DNA from: Callipepla californica brunnescens
Taxonomy: Eukaryota > Chordata > Aves > Galliformes > Odontophoridae
DNA length: 64,000 bases
Direction: 5' to 3'
Assembly: GCA_023055505.1 (NCBI GenBank)
Contig: JALIRH010000110.1
Coordinates: 310,001-374,000, forward strand
The notes under the pieces are model-generated. The model was not told where the DNA came from and searched no databases. It worked only from the letters and a program-made list of their open reading frames with translations. A program made the translations under genes and the position numbers. The stretch's first letter is position 1; every line of letters starts with the position of its first letter. This document shows positions 45,630 to 57,298 of the stretch, one piece after another.

Positions 45630-46390
45630 CAAACTCAGCACAGCCGCCGCTGTGTCACTCCCGCAGCCCCGAGCAGGGCAGCTCCCAGGCACAGCCGAGC
45701 CCACGGCCACGTGGGGACAGCGGAGGAGCTCGCCCACCACCCTCGGGAGGCAGCGAGCTGCCGGCGGGGAGCAGGGGGCGGTCTGCGTCCGCCGCCTCTC
45801 ACCGCTCCACTCTGCAAAGCTGCGAGAAGTTGAGGCGGCACTTCGCGAGGGCGGCTGTCCACCGCTACCTGCTCATGAAGCCGTCCCTGTCGCCATCCGT
45901 CGCACGTCTGGAAAAGGCGCCTCATCCTCTCCTCCTCGCCAGTGCCGGAGGTATCGCCGTTGCTGCTCCCGGCGCCGCCCACCTCTGCCGCGGCGGCTGC
46001 CGCCATCACGCGCACGGCTCTGGAGAAGGAGGAGGCGCGGCCATCTCGAGAGCCCGACATTCCCGGCCCTGCCGATGCCTGCAAAGCGAGGGCAGCGGCA
46101 CAAAGCCGGCGCTGGGGGGGAGGAAGGGAGGCAGGGAGCCCCGGGGCGCGGGAGGGCTCGACCCTGCGCGCTCCTTCCACGCTCCGACAGAACACGGGCG
46201 CGTGCCCGCCGGGGACAGGGCCGACGCGGCCCCGCCGAAGCGCCGCCCCCGGCCCGGCCGGCACACAGCGGGAGCAGCGGGGAAGGTGCTCGGCTGGGGC
46301 GGACTTCCTGTCTCCTGCCTCCTTCCGCCGGGCTCTGCCCCGCTGCCGAAAATGGCGGCGGTCTGTGAGCCGAGCGGGCGGCCGTGAGAA
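45630..46390. promoter_or_regulatory. CpG island at the MCC 5' end
   Basis: About 750 bases of very CpG-rich sequence around MCC exon 1, sharply different from the AT-rich introns. Such an island marks the MCC promoter. That it has stayed CpG-rich suggests it was unmethylated in the germ line until recently, or still is. The long ORFs on both strands here are composition effects. Confidence 0.75.
45869..46006 (-). pseudogene. MCC: MCC exon 1 (long isoform), frameshifted
   Basis: On the minus strand an ATG at 46006 starts MAAAAAAEVGGAGSSNGDTS and continues to EEERMRRLFQTCDG, the characteristic start of long MCC, leading into its first EF-hand. Directly after the TGC-GAC codons the calcium-loop part (DRDGFMS) continues in another frame: 7 bases (45892-45898) stand where human MCC has one codon, a net gain of 4 bases. 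The exon ends AG|GTAGCG at 45869. Without the 4 bases its phase fits the arginine split at the exon at 36.56 kb. The frameshift would end translation of the long isoform early. Confidence 0.88.
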
Positions 46391-46489
46391 GTGAATGTCT
46401 GTCCTGTTCGTTAGGGTTATGCACTGCCCTGGGCACCAACAAGTGCTGTGAAAACCGTGACCAAACTGGTCCTGCGGGGGGTAGTGTAA

Positions 46490-46730
46490 TTTTATGGGAT
46501 CACGGAATATCTCAAGATGGAAGCCACCCCGAGGATCGCTGGACTTCCACCCCTGGCTCCACGCAGCACCGTCCTGTATTCAGTCTCCATGTCTGGAAGC
46601 GCTGCTCAGATACTTCCAGAACTGCAGAACTCAAGGCCGTGCCCACTGCCCTTGGGCAGTGATGGTGAAGAGCCTTCCCCCAGTTCCCCCCGCCCGACGC
46701 AGCTCCACGCTGTTCCCTGGGGTCCTGTAG
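46490..46730 (-). mobile_element. Probable old CR1 fragment
   Basis: ATCACGGAATATCTCAAGAT at the left and CCCTTGGGCAGTGATGG further on resemble a diverged CR1 3' region in reverse orientation. Weak. Confidence 0.35.
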
Positions 46731-48124
46731 TAACAACAAAACACGGTGTTTTCAGCACCGCTGTGTTCACGCACTCGGTTTGGTGGGGTGTTGAACAACA
46801 GGTGGGAGCATTCTGGCTCTGACTGACACATGCAAATCCTTTCCACTCATCTCATTTTACATGAAAAGGAGGTGGTTTGTTTTTCTGCTCCAGCAATTAA
46901 CCGGACAGGCGTCAGTGCCCTGATCCTTAGGAAAAAAAACCTCCAATTTTTCAAACTTATTCTTTGCATAGACCACTCCTCATCTTTCTGCATCCTTTGC
47001 AATTAGAAAAAAAAAAAAAGTAATTTTCTTTACAGAATTATTGTCACCATATTAAAAATCCTTTTCATCTCACACATGCGGAATAGCTTCTTCATCTTCT
47101 TGAATATTTTTAGCACTCCTTTTGATGCCTAATTAAGTTTTCATCAGTCCTTTTTTTTCTTAGTCATGTAAAAAGTACTGCTGCATCAACATTACATACA
47201 AGGGCAATGCTATCTTTTATCCATGGAAATAGGTATTTTGAAGCAGTCTGGAACAGCATTTGCTTATTTCCCAGTAGCATTACATCTCCCACTTTGTTAT
47301 CTTGTGAGTATTAAGGTCAGCTAAGTCTTCTGTCCTATCCTATTTTTAGGTAAGTGAAAAACAATTCTTGTCATTAAGGGCATGCTTTTCTTTCACACTT
47401 TGAAATGCCATTTCACAGTCTTTAAAAGCATTCCTTTCTTCACTGACAGTGGCTTGTGAATCAGGAAAGTCATCAAAGTTGCCAAACTCCTTGTTGCGGG
47501 GCTCCTTTCAAGTATGATGACTTAGGGCAGTAGTTCCACTGCTATTACGTTGTACCTTAAGGAAGTCATTGCAAGGGAGAGTGGTGTAGCTACAACTACT
47601 TTCTAAGCACAAACATGAATGCACTCACTGTCACATTCTCATTTTCTGAGATTTTCCAGTTTCTGTTGCTCGCATGGGCCTCACTGGATGACCAGAGCAG
47701 CAGGATATTCAGCCAAGCTTCTGTCCAATATATTTCTATACTCCTCCAGGGGGATGAAAGAAGAGAATATTACAAGTATGCACTTCCTTTCAGCGGGTAG
47801 GATGTACCTGGTAGTTAGGCCCTGGACAGCAAGATTCTGCCCAAGCCTCAACCAATAAATGACAATGGAGCGAGGAGGACAAACAGCTTTATGATTGATG
47901 TTTTGGGATTTTTTTTTATTTTTTATTATTATTTTTTTTAAATCCAAGGCAGCACTTCAGGCCACATTTATTAACTCAGCACTTTTTAAGAATTACCAAT
48001 TTATTACTTAGAGAGGCATAAAATGATGACAGAAAAATGCTCTGCAGGAATGCCAGGTTTGGCACACTTGGATCAGATATCCCAAAACCTTTACAATTTC
48101 TGATTTCTTTGTGTTTGATTGCAG
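46731..48124. other. No gene recognised
   Basis: Region upstream of MCC exon 1. No YTHDC2 5' exon, RNA gene or named repeat was found. Confidence 0.5.
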
Positions 48125-48479
48125 TGCCTCAGGCACGGACTCAGATGTGAGCGATCCAAATCATTTATTACAGGTTTTAACATCCCTTATATACTTTCAC
48201 AAGTTCTCTCTTGTAACTTTCCCACCCGCCTTTACATATCAACAGTGTAACTTCCCAAAGCAGTCCTTAACCTTGCACACAGGCAATTATCCAATCAGGG
48301 CTGTGAGTCTTCCCAAGCCACGCACTCTTCCTCCAATTGGGGTCTGCCATCATGCAGCAGCTTACTTGAACTTGTTTTCCTCTTCTTCTGGAAGTGTCCT
48401 TGGTTCTCAGCCTTCCTTTCCCATGTTGTTTATCCTGTTCCACAGCTGCAGCTCTAAATATAGTTTTTGTATTCCCACG
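48125..48479 (-). repeat. Solo LTR, TGTGGGAAT family, copy 1
   Basis: On the minus strand it runs from CGTGGGAATAC (first base mutated from T) to GTGCCTGAGGCA, with AATAAA at 48164-48169 and an ACTATATTTAG TATA-like box. Its U3 part is homologous to 61435-61606. Confidence 0.65.
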
Positions 48480-51361
48480 TTTGATGTACCATTACCTCTG
48501 CCAAATGAAGAAAAGATACTGAATTATGAGACGACAGTAAATGTAACGTGCTAAGGACGTATTATAAATATTAAGAGAACAATTCCATTTTAAAACAGTG
48601 AATAAAGGATAACCATGCAATGGTCCAAACATCTTGTTTGTTGAAACTGCTGCTCTGTTGAGCTTCCATGCACCTATTTTGAAGGCATGTGGTTTGGCTA
48701 ATATTTCACAATTGCACATTTTTTTTTTCATGTTATCCTATATAGGATGTATATGTTGTCTGCATACATATGCAGAACATCCCAGAATACACAACTGCTG
48801 TGTCACAACAGCTCAGTGTACTCTGCTGCTGACCAACAATGCTTTATCACTGTGCTCTCCTATGTGTACACATAGTGATATAAAATACATAATACCACAC
48901 AAGAAATACCAGCTTTTTATAAATGTTTACTGCACAGAAAAAAGAAAAATCAAAAACAAATACATGCCAACAGTGAACGCTCACAATGGCAAGCTGAATT
49001 GTTCGTCATCCCTTGGTCTACACCTCAAGCTAATTCTTCTGGAGTTGCGTCTGAGTGCTTTTGAAGACCAGCACACCTTTGCAGACAAGCTGAGGTACAG
49101 CTGTAAGGCCTGTGGAAAGAGGAGCTGGGAGCAATAGGTGCTCTCTAGGGGACAAGGGGAGGGCCAGAGTCCATCACCCTAGCCAGCACCAGGGCAGCCA
49201 GGGGCACCAGAGCAGCCACAAAGGCCCAGCTGGGACATGGCCCACTGGGTGAGCTCAGTGGGCAGGCCCCATAGCCAGGCAGGACTGTGTGGAGCTGGAG
49301 CCCAGCCTAGCTGCAGCCTCACTAAAGCAGGAGCTGATGGTCCTGGTATGAGGTGGGGCCTGATCCCCACCTGATCCCCACCCTGACCCAAGTGGGTCAG
49401 GCAGAGCTGTTTGAGTCCTCAGGCCCTGACATTATCTCACCAAGAGGACACAATAAAATAATGTATGGGGTTGTTCATGTGCTTTGCAGGTATTTAGATC
49501 TGTCTGAAAAATGTATATTGGTTTATACAGTCAGCAGTCAATTCCATACCGTTTGGCTTTGCACATATACATACCACATTACTGAGATGTCGACGACATC
49601 TGGGCACCTTAGCAAATTCTGTCCCTGCCAGTAACCTATATAACAGCTAAGCAAACATTTTTCCCAGGTAAACCTCCTTTTTTTTTTTTTTTTTTTTTAA
49701 TATATATATATAAAAGAGCAATAATATAAACTGTTTAACTGTCAGCTTCAATACAAATGTATTGACCAAATATGGGACCTGAACTACAGGTAGCATATGA
49801 TCTTTGGGCCAGGGAGCACCACTCCATGGAACATCATGACCATCGAAGATCTCTTACAAAGCCCCATATTAACACAGCACATGCTTAATATTCATTTTTA
49901 ATACGTATCTCAATTCTCAGAATAGATGGGCACTTTGCAGAAGTTGTACGAATATTCACATGATGAATGTGTATAAGCTGTGTGCTTTCAATTTTGCGTG
50001 TGCATGCTAGTTGTGACCCCCTGTGCACCCAGTGCTGCCATAAGCCATGTCAGCTTTCTAACCTATCACTCAGGTTGGTGCATTTTATTCCCAGATTTCA
50101 GTGACAGCACAACTAACAGAATGTGGCTGAACACAGAATTTTCTTCAACAACTGAAGCAGGAGACACTGATAAAGCACTCAACATATGACTCCATGCTGC
50201 AGGTTCACAGAAGTAATATAAAGTTCAGAGTGATTTACTTAGGACTAATTTATATATAATATATATATACATAATGTAATCATTGTAACTTCCTTTCTGT
50301 GTAAAGAAACTACGAACGTTTATTTGCTTGTTTGTTGTCTGGCTGGCTTTTTGAGCATGTATTTTACTAGAAATACCCTTCAAATTGTAAAACTGTTTGT
50401 CAGGAACTGAGTGTTTTTAGCTCTGGGTGCAGCAGCTGTGTCACTGTAGCACTGCATCTCCTCATATCCTGAGTTGGTTCCAGTGTGGCATCATGGTCAC
50501 ACAACCGCACTGCTTTCTATGATAATACTTTTTTTTTATGCTTCCAGTCAGTGCAGATATACCAGCTGAGGCCAATCCTAATTCCTCAGTATGCTCAATA
50601 GAAAAGTGGAATTTCACCTTCTACGTTCACATTGTTATTCTGAGTATTTTATAAAGAAAAAGAATACCAAAATAAATTAATGCTTCGGATCCTAAATGAA
50701 ATGCAACTTAAATAAAGCCAAATGATTCAGAAAGAGGAGGTGAACAGGGGACATGATAGGATTGTTCCTGGAACTCCTTTGGTTCCCAGGTCTTGAGTTG
50801 GAGCAGCAATCCAGTTTTGGCAGGCAGATAGAATTTCTGTGCATGTATAAGGTGAACTAAATCATTCATGCTATTACAGACTCAGATGTCAGCGGATGAG
50901 CAAGCATCTTCAACAACAAAGATTGCAAAGCCTTGTCACCTTATTTACATTATAGCCAGTTAACGTGAATGTCAGCAGATGGTATCACCCTGCCTCTGAA
51001 GTCTCCTGCAATCCTTGTCCTGAAGCCACTTGTGACAACATGTTTTGGCAGTGAATGAGAGCAGAATAAGAAAAAATAAAAAATAGTAACTTGTAGAAGA
51101 GTGGCAGTGAATCACAACGTTGTTTCCATGGATTTCTTAGAGAAGTCCATGATGAGTTGCATTTTTTAGAGTCTACTGATGCACATTTTGATTTAAATTT
51201 CTCCTTGATCTATGCTTTTTATGTCTCTTCTTTATCTATAAGGACCGAGTTCAAGATGCAGCCTTCCTATTCAGCTGAATACTAATAGGATTTCTACCTC
51301 CTACTCTGATGCCTGTTTTCATTAAACTTTGTGGAATTTGGCATCTCAGACTTTTACCCCT
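48480..51361. other. No gene recognised; GC-rich patch at 49.14-49.42 kb
   Basis: Mostly AT-rich. 49140-49420 is a GC-rich patch with many CAGCC/AGCAG words of unknown origin. A poly(T)-(AT)n tract lies at 49678-49712. Confidence 0.45.
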
Positions 51362-51566
51362 TGTTGTGGTTTTGTGGTTTTGGTGGTGGCGTTCCACATC
51401 AGAACACCATGCAAGCAGTTACAGAGTTAATGCTGTGCTGGGAAGTGGCAGAGGGTTGGAGCTGCAGACCATTGGGCAGCTGTGGCCACCGACAGTGCAG
51501 TTTTTTCCTCCGCCTCTGCCTTCTTTTTTTTTCCTTGTGTCCCCTGTCACGGATAACACCGTGACA
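51362..51566 (+). repeat. Degenerate LTR related to 60129-60688
   Basis: Starts TGTTGTGGTTTTGTGG and shares TTCCACATCA.AACA.CATG with the longer copy; both end ACCGT(T)GACA. Internal sequence is largely deleted. Confidence 0.6.
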
Positions 51567-51710
51567 CCCCCTCCTTCAGTTTTCATGTAAACTCACAAAG
51601 AGTTTCAAACATTTTTGAGGAGAGACTGGAAGCAGATAGGTAGAAATAAATATTTATCTACACACAGATTGACGGGACACTGGTTTAACTGATGGACACA
51701 CTTTCCCCCT

Positions 51711-51735
51711 TAATTAATTAATTAATTAATTAATT
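51711..51735. repeat. (TTAA)n microsatellite
   Basis: Six TTAA units in a row. Confidence 0.95.
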
Positions 51736-51799
51736 CAAACAGGGGATAAGGGCAATGGAAAAGCCAGATGAACAAGAAATGCTCAGTACATTGTCCAAG

Positions 51800-52690
51800 G
51801 AGTAATTGTGACGGGTTTACCTTGGAAGGCCACCAGGTGCCCACCTGCCACCTGCCCACTTGGACTCCTCAAAGGATGGGGAGAAAATATGGAGCAAAAA
51901 CTCGTGGTGAGAACAAACAGAACACTCACTAAATACCATCATGGGCAATGGAGATGATGAGTTTAGTTAGTTGCCAATTAATAAGAGAGTAAGTCAGTGA
52001 GGACTGAAGTCAAACCAAAGATCTCATCGCCACACCCTATTCTTCCCAGGCTTAGCTTCAATTTCAGTCTCAGTTCTCCTACCTTTTCTTGGACTGAGTA
52101 GCGCAGGGAGTAGGAACAGTGGCTGCAGTCAGTCCATAGCGCTTCGTTTCTGCCGCTCCTCCATGGTCACTCTCCATCCCTGCTGCGCGTGGGTCCCTCC
52201 GCACAATGCTCTGCCTCCCGAACTGATTCTGAAGCTGCAGCTCTCCCAGCACTGCTCCAAAAGAGCTCCGTAGCACAGGTTTCCCCTCCAGGCTCTTGCT
52301 CCACACGGGTCCCCACTGGTGGCATCCTCCAGGCTTCATCCCCCGATGTACCGTGGGCTCCTCCGTGGCTGCACGGGGAGATCTGCCCCATACGCTGCCC
52401 ACGTGCTGCAGGCAGACAGCCTGCTCCTCCACAGGCCTCTCCGGGGCGGCAGGGCACTGCAGCTCTGCCCCTGGAGCTCCTTCTGCCTTCCTCCCGCACT
52501 GACCTCAGTGCCCGTAGGGCCTCTTCTCACCCTTCTCCCCCAGATGCTGTGGTGCAGGAATTTTCCAACTCCTAAATCTGCTCTCCTGGAGCACGTCCAG
52601 TATTATCCATGGCTTAGTTCTGGCAGCAGTTCTGGTCCCTTCTGGAGCAGCTGGAACTGGCTCTGCTCTGACATGCTGGCCATGTAAACC
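51800..52690. repeat. Probable dispersed ERV-derived repeat
   Basis: GC-rich, CTCC- and CTGC-rich sequence (52.0-52.7 kb) that resembles a common chicken LTR/ERV-derived repeat. I see no second copy in this window, and its ends are not defined. Confidence 0.35.
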
Positions 52691-53029
52691 TCATACTAGA
52701 GCATAGATGGGAAGGAGGCAAAGCTCTCAAAACAGCCATAGGAACTACCGAGGACTATTAGTGTATACCATTTTGTGCAGTAAAGCATCAGAGGTCAAAT
52801 TTCAGCAAATCATTTCTTAAACAAACATTTCTGATAGCGATTTCCATTAGGCATACTGTCCCAAAGATCTGTAACAACAACGACTCGTTTTAGTGGGACC
52901 ATTAATTATGGCAACAGCCAATATCGGTCTGGTTTCAAGTTTACTATGCCTAAAATAGAAACGCATGACTATGCCGTTTTTCTAATAAAGGAGCTAGAAG
53001 TATTTAAATCCTTTTCTCTTTCACTAGCT

Positions 53030-53465
53030 TGCCCCTCTGGGCAGCTCCGCCCTGCACTCCAAGTCTGTCGGAGCCGGGTAGACGTGGCCGATCGCGGCAA
53101 GCCGACCAGACGGCGCCCTCTAGGCGCCTCAGCTAACCATTCGTCCCGGTCGGAGCCGGGTAGACGTGGCCGGACGCGGCAAGCCGCCCAGGCGGCGCCC
53201 TCTAGGCGCCTCATCGGACCGTTCTGCTCTGTTGGATCCGGGTAGACGAGGCCGAGCGCGGCAAGCCGACCAGACGGCGCCCTCTAGGCGCCTCAGCGGA
53301 CCGTTCGTCCCGGTCGGATCCGGGTAGACGAGGCCGGACGCGGCCAGACGCCCCGGCGGCGCACTTTAGGCGCCTCAGCGGACCGTTAGGCCTCGTCGAA
53401 GCAGGATAGAAGTGGCCGAGCGCGGCAAGCAGCCCCGGCAGCGCCCTCGTGGCAGCTCCGCCCTG
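53030..53465. repeat. 82-bp CpG-rich minisatellite, block 1 (about 5 units)
   Basis: The word GGGTAGA (or a close variant) returns at 53076, 53158, 53240, 53322 and 53404, a period of exactly 82 bases. Each unit contains GTCGGAGCCGGGTAGACG, GCGGCAAGCC and CCTCTAGGCGCCTCAGCGGA. CpG is extremely frequent. Confidence 0.95.
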
Positions 53466-53760
53466 CACGCTGAATCCCCGTGGACGGGAGGGGGAAGTAA
53501 GCTGGCGGACAGGTCTACCCCGGCGGCGGGGAGGACAGGTCTACCCCGCCTGCCTGCCAGACAGCTTTACCCCCTCTCAAAAAAAAAAAAAAAAAGAAAA
53601 GGGAAAAAAAACCTGTCAAAAATTAAGAAGTAATATAATAAACAGGAAGAAAGAAGATTCAGAAAGAGGAAAACATATTTTAAGCTCAATTTTAATTGTA
53701 CTTTTATTAAACAATCATCCTCATTTATAAACAAAATGAAACAAAACGCACATTTCCCCC
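53466..53760. repeat. AT-rich spacer, copy 1
   Basis: Begins GAATCCCCGTGGACGGGAGG, contains a poly(A) run at 53579-53595 and AAGAAGTAATATAATAAACA, and ends with ACAATCATCCTCATTTATAA. Homologous to 54075-54290. Confidence 0.9.
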
Positions 53761-54074
53761 ACACCTATCCCCCCCCCCCTTCCCCCCATCCCGCATAAAA
53801 AAAAAAATTAAAGTAAAAAGGCGGCTAAAAATAAAACTAGTAATTAAATTGGGTAGCAGCACGACAGAAGTGTCGTGCGGGGCGGGGCGGATCAGCGTGG
53901 GGTAAGGTTGGAAAAGTTGAGGGCGGGGGGGGGAAGTGGTGGGGGCAGAGGGGGGGATGCCGAGTCCAGCCGCCGCGTCACATCTACCCATCTGAAGGAG
54001 GCGACTTCGGCCGGAGAAAGATCACTAACTGAAAAGAAAAGAATAATCAAGAGAATATAAAACCTCGGATAAAC

Positions 54075-54290
54075 GAATCCCCGTGGATGGGAGGGGGAAT
54101 CGAGCGGGCAGACAGGTCTACCCCCCCCCCCCCAAAAAAAAAAAGGGAAAGAAAAACCGGTCAAAAAATAAGAAGTAATATAATAAACAGGAGGAAAGAA
54201 GAATCAGAAAGATGAAAACATTTTAATCTCAAGATTAATTTTACTTTTATTAAACAATCATCCTCATTTAAAAACAAAACCAAACCGCGC
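54075..54290. repeat. AT-rich spacer, copy 2
   Basis: Begins GAATCCCCGTGGATGGGAGG and contains the same AAGAAGTAATATAATAAACA and ACAATCATCCTCATTT. Slightly shorter than copy 1. Confidence 0.9.
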
Positions 54291-54304
54291 ATTTATCCAA
54301 CCCG

Positions 54305-55715
54305 CCCTGCGGCCCTCTAGGTGCCTCAGCGGACCGTTCGGCCCGGTCGGAGCCGTGTAGACGTGGCCGGACGCGGCAAGACGTCCCGGCGGCGCCCTCT
54401 GGGCAACTCCGCCCTGCGCTCAAGTCCTATGGAGCCGGGTAGACCTGGCCGAGCGCGGTAAGCCGACACGGCAGCGCCCTATAGGCGCCTCAGCGGAACG
54501 TTCGTCCTGGTCGGAGCCGGGTAGACGAGGCCGAGCGCGGCAAGTAGCCCCGGTGGCGCCCTCTGGGCATCTCCGCCCTGCGCGCCAAGTCTCTGGAGCC
54601 TGGTAGACGTGGCCGAGCGCGGCAAGCCACCGCGGCGGCTCTCGGCGCCTCATCGGACCCTTCGGCCCGGTCGGAACCGGGTAGATGTGGCCGAGCGCGG
54701 CAAGCCACCCCGGGCGGCGACGTCTAGGCGTCAAAGCGGACCGGTCAGCAGGGTTGGAGCCGGGTAGACGAGGACGAGCGGGGCAAGCCACCCCGGCAGT
54801 GCCCTCTGGGCAGCTCCGCCCTGCACGCCAACTTCGTCAGAGCCGGGTAGACGTGGCCGATCGCGGCAAGCCGCCCCGGCCTCGCCCTCTAGGCGCCTCA
54901 GCAAACCGTTTGGCCCCGTCGGAGCCGGGTAGACGTGGCCTGACGCGGCAAACCGCCCGGGCGGCGTCCTCTAGTCGCCTCATCGGACCGTTCGGCCCGG
55001 TTAAAGCCGGGTAGACGAGGCCGAGAGCGAGAAGCAGCCACGGCGACGCCCTCTAGGCGCCTTAGCGGACCGTTCGTCCCGGTCGGAACCGGGTAGACGT
55101 GGTCGGACGCGGCAAGCCACCCCGGCAGTGCCCTCTGGGCAGCTCCGCCCTGCAGGCCAACTTCGTCGGAGCCGGGTAGATGTGGTCGTACGCCGCAAGC
55201 CGCCCTGGCGGTGCCCTCTGGGCAGTTCCGCCCTGCACACGAATTCCGTCGGAGCCGGGTAGACGTGGCCGAACGCGGCAAGCCACCGCGGCGGCTATCT
55301 CTAGGCGCCTCATCGGACCGTTCTGCCCCGTCGGAGCCGGGTAGACGTGGCCGGACTCGGCAAGCCGCCCCGGCGATGCCCTCTGGGCACTTCCGCCCAG
55401 AGCACCATGTCTGTCGGAGCCGGGTAGATGAAGCCGAGCGCGGCAAGACGCCCCGGCGGTGCCCTGTAGGCGCCTCAGCGGACTGCTCGTTCCGGTCAGA
55501 GCCGGGTAGACGTGGCCGAGGGCGGCAAGCCGCCCGGGCGGTGCCCTCTAGGCCCCTCAGCGGACCGTTCGGCTCTGTGGAAGCCTGGTAGACGTGGCTG
55601 GACGCAGGAAGCCGCCCCGGCAGCGCTCTCCCGGCACCTCAGAGGATCGTTCTTCCCCTTCGGAGCCGGGTAGCTGTGGCCGAGCGCGGCATGCCGCCCC
55701 AGCAGCGCCCTCTGG
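54305..55715. repeat. 82-bp CpG-rich minisatellite, block 2 (about 17 units)
   Basis: About 17 units with the same GCCGGGTAGACGTGGCCG core at 81-85-base steps. Two kinds of unit end alternate irregularly: CTCTAGGCGCCTCAGCGGACC and CTCTGGGCAGCTCCGCCCTG. Because 82 is not a multiple of 3, long ORFs on both strands (for example 54898-55446) are artefacts. Confidence 0.95.
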
Positions 55716-56223
55716 AATGATAAAGGAGACATAATTATGTAACGGCAAGTATCTTTAAACTTGTAACGTTCATGTTATTGAAGATGATCAATTAAAAAAA
55801 GGCATGCTTTTGGCTTTCGGTTGATAAACATTTTGCTAATATAATGGCATAGATTTGCATGTTATGCTGTGTGTTGCCTCCATGGAAAAAATACAGAACA
55901 AGATGACACGATGTGTTGACATAGAGGTACAGATTAAATTGCAGCCATTGAACAGCGCAGGATTGTGTACATCTTGCACAGAAACAGTTCCTGTTAGAAG
56001 CACCTGGATAGTACTTCTCACTGTGCTCCTGGAGCACACATTTGCAGTCATGCACTTCGTGTGCCCTTACAGAATTTCTGTTGGACTGGTACCAACTTCT
56101 TGGTTGAGTAAAATAGAATGCTATAGGTAAACTTGTGATTTGAAGTCACTATTTTTGTAACGGAAAGCAGTAGATCATTAAAGTGATTATAAAACTGTTC
56201 TGAAAATATTTTTCACCTTCTAG
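55716..56223. other. YTHDC2 intron, no other feature recognised
   Basis: Ordinary AT-rich sequence leading to the first recognised YTHDC2 exon. Confidence 0.5.
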
Positions 56224-56372
56224 AAGAAGAGCAGCCAAGTGCTCCTACTGAGTGGTGTTCTGATGGAGAAAACAGCAGCAACCCACAGTCAGGGAGAATA
56301 ACATCTGTTGCAAGTGTATCTGAAGAATATAATGTGCTGGGGAGCGGTGGTGAGACAGTATTTGATGATCTG
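56224..56372 (+). pseudogene. YTHDC2: YTHDC2 exon (after the helicase N-lobe), frame open
   Basis: The exon has an acceptor (TTTTCACCTTCTAG) and a donor (CTG|GTAAGC). In frame it reads EEQPSAPTEWCSDGENSS and later VSEEYNVLGSGGETVFDDL, clearly homologous to the YTHDC2 stretch with TEW...EN...EY..L..GG..VF..L between the DEAH helicase N-lobe and the ankyrin repeats. YTHDC2 is an RNA helicase with a YTH domain that binds m6A RNA and is needed for meiosis. Divergence from the human protein is strong for an exon under selection. No stop or frameshift is seen in this exon. Confidence 0.88.
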
Positions 56373-56999
56373 GTAAGCTTTTCCTTTGTTGGAAGAAATG
56401 TTACAGATTTACGTAGTTAACCTTTAAAAAACTGTTTTCTAAAAATATTGGGAAAGGATGGTTTGAGACCATCTAAGAGTTCTGGGTGTGCACAAGTCTG
56501 TGGTGTCTGGTGAGGTTCATGTGAGGGTGTGGAGAGAGTAGTTGAAACCTGGCTTGCTGAGAAAGGCCACGGGAACCAGGTGCAGGACCAGCTGCAGTAG
56601 CTTGAGCAAAAACATGAAGGGGCACCATCCAATTACAGACAAGGGCACGGTAACCTTGCCGCAGAGTGAAGGTGGTAGGAGTAAATATTTAAGAAAGTAG
56701 TGACCAATGAAACTTCTGCTTAGCCACAAGAATGTATAACAGAAACTTCTGTGCACTTATATCTTTAACCTATTAGGAGCTCAGGTTTTACAATATGTAT
56801 GAACTTCATTACCACTACTATAAATGTACACAGCCTTCTGATTGAAGTTGAGACCATTTGATCATACTGATTGTGTCTTTGTCTCCCGCCGACTTCATTG
56901 GGGCCCGACAATTTTCTGCCGCGCTCCGACATGAGGGTACTGAGGAAACTGGGTGAGGAAATTGCTGTGCATCATCTTTGGCATGCCATGGCAGTCTTG

Positions 57000-57298
57000 T
57001 GATGTTCTCAGTGATTCGGCCTTTTCTCTCGTGTGGGTAGTGATAGGACTAGAGGGAATGGCTTCAAGCTGCGCCAAGGGAGATTCAGGCTGGATGTTAG
57101 GAAACACTGCGACTCTGAAAGAGTGGTCGGGCACTGCCCTGTCCAGGGAGGGGGTGGAGGCACCGATCCTGGAGGTGTTCAGGGTACGTTTGGACATTGT
57201 GTAGAGGGACATGGTTTGGTGAGAACTCTTGGTGATGGGTGGGTGGTCAGACGTGATGATCTTACAGGTCTTTTCCAACCTTGGTGATTCCGTGACTG
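57000..57298 (+). mobile_element. CR1 3' fragment within a YTHDC2 intron
   Basis: Carries GTGATAGGACTAGAGGGAAT, GGCTGGATGTTAGGAAACAC and the tail GGTCTTTTCCAACCTTGGTG. 5' truncated. Confidence 0.92.

Noticed and set aside
45652..46387. Overlapping Arg/Pro/Ala-rich ORFs on both strands
   Set aside because: They lie in the MCC CpG island; GC-rich sequence lacks stops. Only the frame starting at 46006 (minus) matches a known protein.
54898..55446. Long ORFs with repeated PRLPGSD/RSAEAPRG peptides
   Set aside because: They arise from the 82-bp minisatellite, which shifts frame each unit and lacks stops because of its base composition.
52946..55591. CRISPR-like array
   Set aside because: The units are tandem without unique spacers of fixed length, and the genome is a vertebrate.
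46006..56223. 5' exons of YTHDC2 (start codon and helicase motif exons)
   Set aside because: Looked for the helicase Walker and DEAH motifs on the plus strand between MCC exon 1 and 56.2 kb; nothing recognisable, so they are taken as deleted or too decayed.
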